Assembly (NCBI RefSeq): GCF_017355955.1
Contig: NZ_JAFFID010000005.1
Coordinates: forward strand, 404,944-468,943
Source of the DNA: Sabulibacter ruber
GTDB taxonomy: Bacteria; Bacteroidota; Bacteroidia; Cytophagales; Hymenobacteraceae
Reading direction: 5' to 3'
DNA length: 64,000 nucleotides
Part shown: positions 60,577 to 64,000 of the stretch, in pieces
Layout of the letters: every line of letters begins with the position of its first letter
Numbering within the stretch: the first letter of the stretch is position 1
Notes under the pieces: generated by a model
The model's input: the letters and a program-made list of their open reading frames with translations, nothing else
Told to the model about the DNA's origin: nothing
Database searches by the model: none
Translations under genes and position numbers: made by a program

Positions 60577-61193
60577 AATTGTAATCGCTCTTAAGGGGTT
60601 GTTTTTGATTAAGGTGGAATAGCATACCCACCCGGAGCATCTCAGTCGTTTAGTAGACTTGCTCCCTGGCAGGCAGAATTCGCGAATGTTTGAAAGGCCT
60701 TTCTGAACTATTCTTTTATCTGCATTCCTGTTCATTAGACAGGTTTCCTCATACCTACCCCTACGGACTGGTGTTTTTTTTATAAAAAATTGCAGGTACT
60801 TGCTTGTAAGCATCTGTTATCAATGTATTTCTGCCTTAGAACCCCAAGTTGAGTGTACTACCAGGCATAGACTGGCTTTGCGTTTTTAAGGTGTTTTGGG
60901 CAAAACAGGAGTTAATTAGAGGGAAGATAAAATGCCCTGATGGGCGCGCAAGTTTTCCAAGCTACCTTTAACCCATGGCTCCTTATGGATTGGCCTTGTG
61001 TTTCCTGGAGTTTGATTAGATACTTATATAATTGAAGATTAGAATCAATGTTGAATTCAAGGATACAGTCACTTACAGTTTGTTCTCCAGAGGAAGACTT
61101 TTGATGGTAAATGAATTAGTGAACTCTTATCCATTTGTTAAGAGTTTTAGCATTACAGTTTAAAACTGTTAAGTTTGCAGCAGAAGAAGGCGT
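60577..61193. other. Intergenic region between the barrel gene and fur
   Basis: 617 bases between divergent genes. The right end holds a -7 element and a palindrome for the Fur-family gene. A degenerate CTGTTTT element lies near 60880-60905. No small gene is convincing. Confidence 0.5.
61146..61177 (+). promoter_or_regulatory. Promoter and 7-1-7 palindrome upstream of the Fur-family gene
   Basis: TAAGTTTG (61170-61177) fits the -7 consensus; a weak TTTA lies 20 bases upstream (61146-61149). Between them ACAGTTT-A-AAACTGT (61155-61169) is a perfect 7-1-7 palindrome, the geometry of Fur/PerR boxes, which could allow autoregulation. Confidence 0.55.
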
Positions 61194-61670
61194 ATGGCAC
61201 TAGATGAAGTAAGATTTCAGGAGGTGAAAAAGATTTTCACTGCCTATTTAGAAAGTAAGGGGCTCCGGAAAACCCCGGAACGCTATGCTATCTTAGAAGA
61301 GATATACTCCCGCAACGGTCACTTTGATGTGGAGTCGCTGTACATCAGCATGAAAAACAAAAACTATCAGGTGAGCCGGGCTACTGTATACAACACCCTT
61401 GATTTGCTGGTAGAGAATGATCTTGTCAGCAAGCACCAGTTTGGCCGCAACCTGGCCCAATATGAGAAATCATACGGGCGCCGCCAGCATGACCACGTCA
61501 TCTGTACGGAGTGTCATAAAGTGGTGGAGTTTTGTGATCCCAGAGTACACAATATCCAGACCATGGTAGGAGAGTTGCTGAATTTTAATATTCTGCACCA
61601 CTCCCTAAATTTGTACGGCATCTGTGGAGATTGCCAGGCTAAATTAAACGCACCCATCCATGAAAATTGA
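61194..61670 (+). CDS. Fur-family metal-dependent transcriptional regulator
   Basis: The 158-residue protein has a winged helix (RKTPERYAILEEIYSRNGHFDVESLYISM; VSRATVYNTLDLLVENDLV), the metal/zinc site QHDHVICTECHKVVEFCD and a second CxxC (CGDC). Cys104/107/144/147 would bind structural zinc. Family members are Fur, PerR or Zur; the conserved HDH and lack of an extra His-rich tail do not decide among them. It overlaps the STAS gene by 11 bases. Confidence 0.92.
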   Translation: MALDEVRFQEVKKIFTAYLESKGLRKTPERYAILEEIYSRNGHFDVESLYISMKNKNYQVSRATVYNTLDLLVENDLVSKHQFGRNLAQYEKSYGRRQHDHVICTECHKVVEFCDPRVHNIQTMVGELLNFNILHHSLNLYGICGDCQAKLNAPIHEN

Positions 61671-62007
61671 TCATACCACGGAGAACAACGTTCTCATCAT
61701 CCGGTTGGAAGGTGACATGATTGGAGGGCCCGAGACCCAACGCCTCATGGATTTGGCAAATACCACCATAGATGATTCTCTGCTTCTCTCGGCCGTGGAC
61801 CTGTCAAATGTCAGGTTCATCAACAGTACCGGTATAGGGGTTTTGGTTTCGTTGTTGACCAAATTCAGGAACAGAGGTGGGGAGTTGATCCTCATAAATC
61901 CGTCTGAACACATTCGTAAATTATTAATCATTACAAAACTGAACGCCATATTCACCATAGCGGAGAATGATACCAGCGCTGTTCAGCTTCTTAAAGAATC
62001 TCTTTAA
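61660..62007 (+). CDS. STAS domain protein (anti-sigma factor antagonist-like)
   Basis: The 115-residue single STAS domain has the SpoIIAA-type phosphorylation loop AVDLSNVRFINSTGIGVLVSLLTKFRNRGGE with the candidate Ser56. Such proteins bind RsbW/SpoIIAB-like kinases, but no partner kinase or phosphatase is adjacent. It sits between fur and purA: overlap with fur and direct abutment with purA. Confidence 0.92.
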   Translation: MKIDHTTENNVLIIRLEGDMIGGPETQRLMDLANTTIDDSLLLSAVDLSNVRFINSTGIGVLVSLLTKFRNRGGELILINPSEHIRKLLIITKLNAIFTIAENDTSAVQLLKESL

Positions 62008-63276
62008 ATGCCAGTTGACATTTTAGTAGGCCTCCAGTGGGGCGATGAAGGAAAGGGTAAGATCGTAGACGTACTTGCTCCTAAGTATGATGTTGTAGCC
62101 CGTTTCCAAGGCGGCCCCAATGCCGGACACACCCTTGAGTTTGAAGGAACCAAACACGTTCTCCACCAAATCCCTTCCGGAATTTTCCATCCGCACATCA
62201 CCAATATAATAGGGAACGGAGTGGTTCTGGACCCAATCGTGTTCCGTACCGAGGTAGAGAAACTGGCCGCAAGAGGCATTGATGTGACTCAGAACCTGTT
62301 TGTCTCAAAGAAAGCCCAGTTGATTCTGCCTTCCCACAAAAGCCTGGACAGAATCTCCGAGGAAGCTCTGGGAACCTCTAAAATCGGGTCAACACAAAAA
62401 GGGATAGGACCGGCCTACCAGGATAAGATTGGCCGTAGTGGTTTAAGGGTAGGGGATATCCTGTTGCCAGATTTTCAGGAACGTTACCAAAACACGGTAG
62501 CCAAGCACCAGAAAATAGCCTCTTTTTACCAAAAGTCTCTGGAAATAGAAGAGCTGGAGGAGCAATTCTTCAGTGCCGTTGAATTCCTGCGGACTTTCTC
62601 TCTGGTAGATTCTGAGTATCTGATTAACCAGGCTATCAAAGACGGCAAGAAAATCCTGGCCGAAGGTGCCCAAGGTTCTTTATTGGACATCGATTTCGGT
62701 ACGTATCCTTTTGTGACCTCTTCTAACACCTTGGTGGCAGGTGCCTGTACCGGTTTAGGTATAGCGCCCAGGCACATTGGCGAGGTATACGGTATTTTCA
62801 AGGCTTACTGCACCCGCGTTGGTAGCGGCCCATTCCCAACAGAGTTGCATGATGAGGTAGGGGAGAGAATACGCAAAGCAGGAAACGAGTTTGGTTCAAC
62901 TACTGGCCGTCCTCGCCGTTGCGGCTGGATCGATTTACCTTCGTTGAAATATGCCATCATGTTGAACGGGGTTACCCAATTGAACATGATGAAAGCCGAT
63001 GTGCTGGATGATTTCGAAGAAATTCAGGTTTGTACGCACTACCAATTAGCCGATGGTACCCTTACTGACCAGCTTCCGCATGATCTTGACAAAGTTGAGA
63101 TTACTCCTGTCTACAAAAGCTTAAAAGGCTGGGGCGAAGAACTAAGAAAGTACGAGAACTACCAAGACCTTCCAACTGCGGTTTTAGATTACGTTGCTTA
63201 TTTGGAACAAGAGCTCGGAGTTCAAGTGAACATTATAAGTGTGGGACCAGATAGGAAAAGCACTTTGACCAAATAA
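62008..63276 (+). CDS. purA: Adenylosuccinate synthase
   Basis: The 422-residue enzyme starts MPVDILVGLQWGDEGKGKIVD, the GTP-binding P-loop, with NAGHTLEF, GSTQKGIGPAYQDK, EGAQGSLLDIDFGTYPFVTSSNT and TTGRPRRCGWID. It forms adenylosuccinate from IMP and aspartate in AMP synthesis. It starts on the base after the STAS stop, so the three genes are one operon. Confidence 0.97.
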   Translation: MPVDILVGLQWGDEGKGKIVDVLAPKYDVVARFQGGPNAGHTLEFEGTKHVLHQIPSGIFHPHITNIIGNGVVLDPIVFRTEVEKLAARGIDVTQNLFVSKKAQLILPSHKSLDRISEEALGTSKIGSTQKGIGPAYQDKIGRSGLRVGDILLPDFQERYQNTVAKHQKIASFYQKSLEIEELEEQFFSAVEFLRTFSLVDSEYLINQAIKDGKKILAEGAQGSLLDIDFGTYPFVTSSNTLVAGACTGLGIAPRHIGEVYGIFKAYCTRVGSGPFPTELHDEVGERIRKAGNEFGSTTGRPRRCGWIDLPSLKYAIMLNGVTQLNMMKADVLDDFEEIQVCTHYQLADGTLTDQLPHDLDKVEITPVYKSLKGWGEELRKYENYQDLPTAVLDYVAYLEQELGVQVNIISVGPDRKSTLTK

Positions 63277-63306
63277 CTCGCTAGATAGAAAAAAGCTGAT
63301 TATAGA

Positions 63307-63338
63307 AAGGAGCCTGTTCTAAACAAGGCTCCTTTTTT
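63307..63338 (+). terminator. Terminator of the fur-STAS-purA operon
   Basis: AAGGAGCCTTG-like arms (AAGGAGCCTGTT / AACAAGGCTCCTT) pair around a short loop and are followed by TTTTTT. Confidence 0.88.
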
Positions 63339-63488
63339 GTTTAGAGTAAGTTACGGCTTCTAGAGTCTAGATATAGATTCTAAAGTATGAGATATAAAGG
63401 GTTCATAAACAATAATAACTTGTATTGTAACATTGGCTATGAAAGATACAAACAGGTTATCTTAACCTGAAATAATCTCAATCCACCT

Positions 63489-63840
63489 GGAACTTCTGCA
63501 TTCCATTATTGGTTCTCATCAAGGCTCCAGTCGGGAGCAACGACTAAGCGAGAAAAACCAACGCCGATCCGGAACTTCTGAGTACCTAATAGTGGTTCTC
63601 GTCTAGGCTCCGGTTGGGAGTCCACTCCATGAAGTAGTAGTTGAGAAAAACTCTAAGCCAGTGGAACTGAAAGGCACCTTTCCTTGGTTCTTGCTTAGGC
63701 TCCGATCGGGAGCTCTTCCAACAGCAAAGCGGACAAAAAATCTTTACAAGCCGGGAACCAATTGCCACCTCATCTTGGTTCTCCCTTAGGCTCCGCAAAG
63801 GAAAATGGGAAGCTCATAAAAAACTTTCCCTTCCCCGCTT
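63489..63840. repeat. Four tandem degenerate repeats of 82-92 bases upstream of strong promoters
   Basis: Units start at 63489, 63571, 63663 and 63754. Each has GGAAC, then TTGGTTCT, then AGGCTCC-N-TCGGGAGC or similar (a hairpin), then a GAGAAAAAC-like tail. Unit 4 is the most degenerate. There is no gene; open frames crossing it are not supported. Confidence 0.75.
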
Positions 63841-63868
63841 GCAAAAAGCAAACTTCTGCTTACCTTTG
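63839..63868 (+). promoter_or_regulatory. Strong promoter P1 facing the right window edge
   Basis: TTG (63839-63841), 19-base spacer and TACCTTTG (63861-63868) followed by CAGCCCC. It is a perfect Bacteroidota housekeeping promoter, repeated 106 bases further on. Confidence 0.8.
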
Positions 63869-63944
63869 CAGCCCCTTCGGGACCGGAGGGACCTTGAGGC
63901 CGACCGGGCCAAGAGGGAAGGAGAAAAAAAGATTGCCGAAGCGC

Positions 63945-63974
63945 TTGCAAAGAGGGAAGTTCTGCTTACCTTTG
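63945..63974 (+). promoter_or_regulatory. Strong promoter P2 facing the right window edge
   Basis: TTG (63945-63947), 19-base spacer and TACCTTTG (63967-63974) followed by CAGCCCCTTCC. Sequence around both boxes (TTCTGCTTACCTTTGCAGCC) is identical to P1. The transcript leaves the window; a tandem promoter pair of this kind usually precedes an rRNA or tRNA operon. Confidence 0.8.
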
Positions 63975-64000
63975 CAGCCCCTTCCGGAAGGAAGGTCCCC

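Noticed and set aside
60577..60813. Upstream extension of the barrel protein
   Set aside because: The signal peptide begins at the ATG at 60576; the extension has no family features.
63586..63798. 70-codon minus-strand frame in the tandem repeats
   Set aside because: It crosses three repeat units whose lengths differ by non-multiples of three, so it cannot be a conserved repeated protein.
63489..63840. CRISPR array
   Set aside because: Repeat units are long, degenerate and contiguous with no uniform spacers, and no cas genes are near.

Overview
The window looks like chromosomal DNA of an aerobic Bacteroidota bacterium, most likely order Cytophagales, family Hymenobacteraceae (Rufibacter/Nibribacter/Pontibacter-like). 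The reasons are an alternative complex III (Act) plus caa3/aa3-type oxidase operon in the Bacteroidota order, promoters of the form TTTG-N19-21-TAnnTTTG, scarce Shine-Dalgarno sequences, Bacteroidota-type lipoproteins, a GSCFA protein and a single long RelA/SpoT enzyme. The genus is an inference; no ribosomal RNA gene lies in the window. No phage, insertion sequence, transposase or CRISPR array was seen.

Layout. 1-12.7 kb is mixed accessory and housekeeping material: a truncated CocE-type hydrolase, an AraC regulator with a membrane acyltransferase, two paralogous lipoproteins, an M14 carboxypeptidase, a cytochrome c-sugar dehydrogenase fusion, a Rieske ferredoxin, and a gene-free stretch (11.1-12.2 kb) holding two copies of what looks like a small non-coding RNA gene. 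13.1-21.6 kb, all on the minus strand, holds priA, a small secreted protein, a YyaL-like thioredoxin-domain protein, a GSCFA protein, a HAD phosphatase and the ribosomal operon rpsF-rpsR-rplI. 22.5-39.4 kb is one long plus-strand respiratory cluster: actABCDEF, coxB, coxA, heme A synthase, heme O synthase, two subunit III proteins, subunit IV, SCO, DUF420, a small membrane protein and a DUF983 protein. It encodes the electron path from menaquinol through Act to the heme-copper oxidase, plus heme A synthesis and copper insertion.

39.6-46.8 kb holds a very large multi-membrane sensor kinase translationally coupled to a 1184-residue outer-membrane-type protein. 47-53 kb carries an FRG-domain protein, the heptose epimerase hldD, a metal/cobalamin-type ABC importer (binding protein and permease, no ATPase), queD and lpxB. 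53-57 kb is the protein quality-control block clpX, clpP and tig (minus strand), followed by tRNA-Leu(UAG). 57.3-63.3 kb has relA/spoT, an outer-membrane barrel protein, and fur-STAS-purA. The last 500 bases carry four degenerate tandem repeats and then two tandem strong promoters that point out of the window, probably toward an rRNA or tRNA operon.

Non-coding structure is the most unusual part: the paired RNA units at 11.1-12.1 kb, a dispersed family of short intergenic palindromes (CTGTTTT...AAAACAG), two inverted degenerate micro-repeats (46.8-47.0 and 55.5-55.65 kb), the terminal tandem repeats, and strong Shine-Dalgarno sequences in front of rpsR and rplI.
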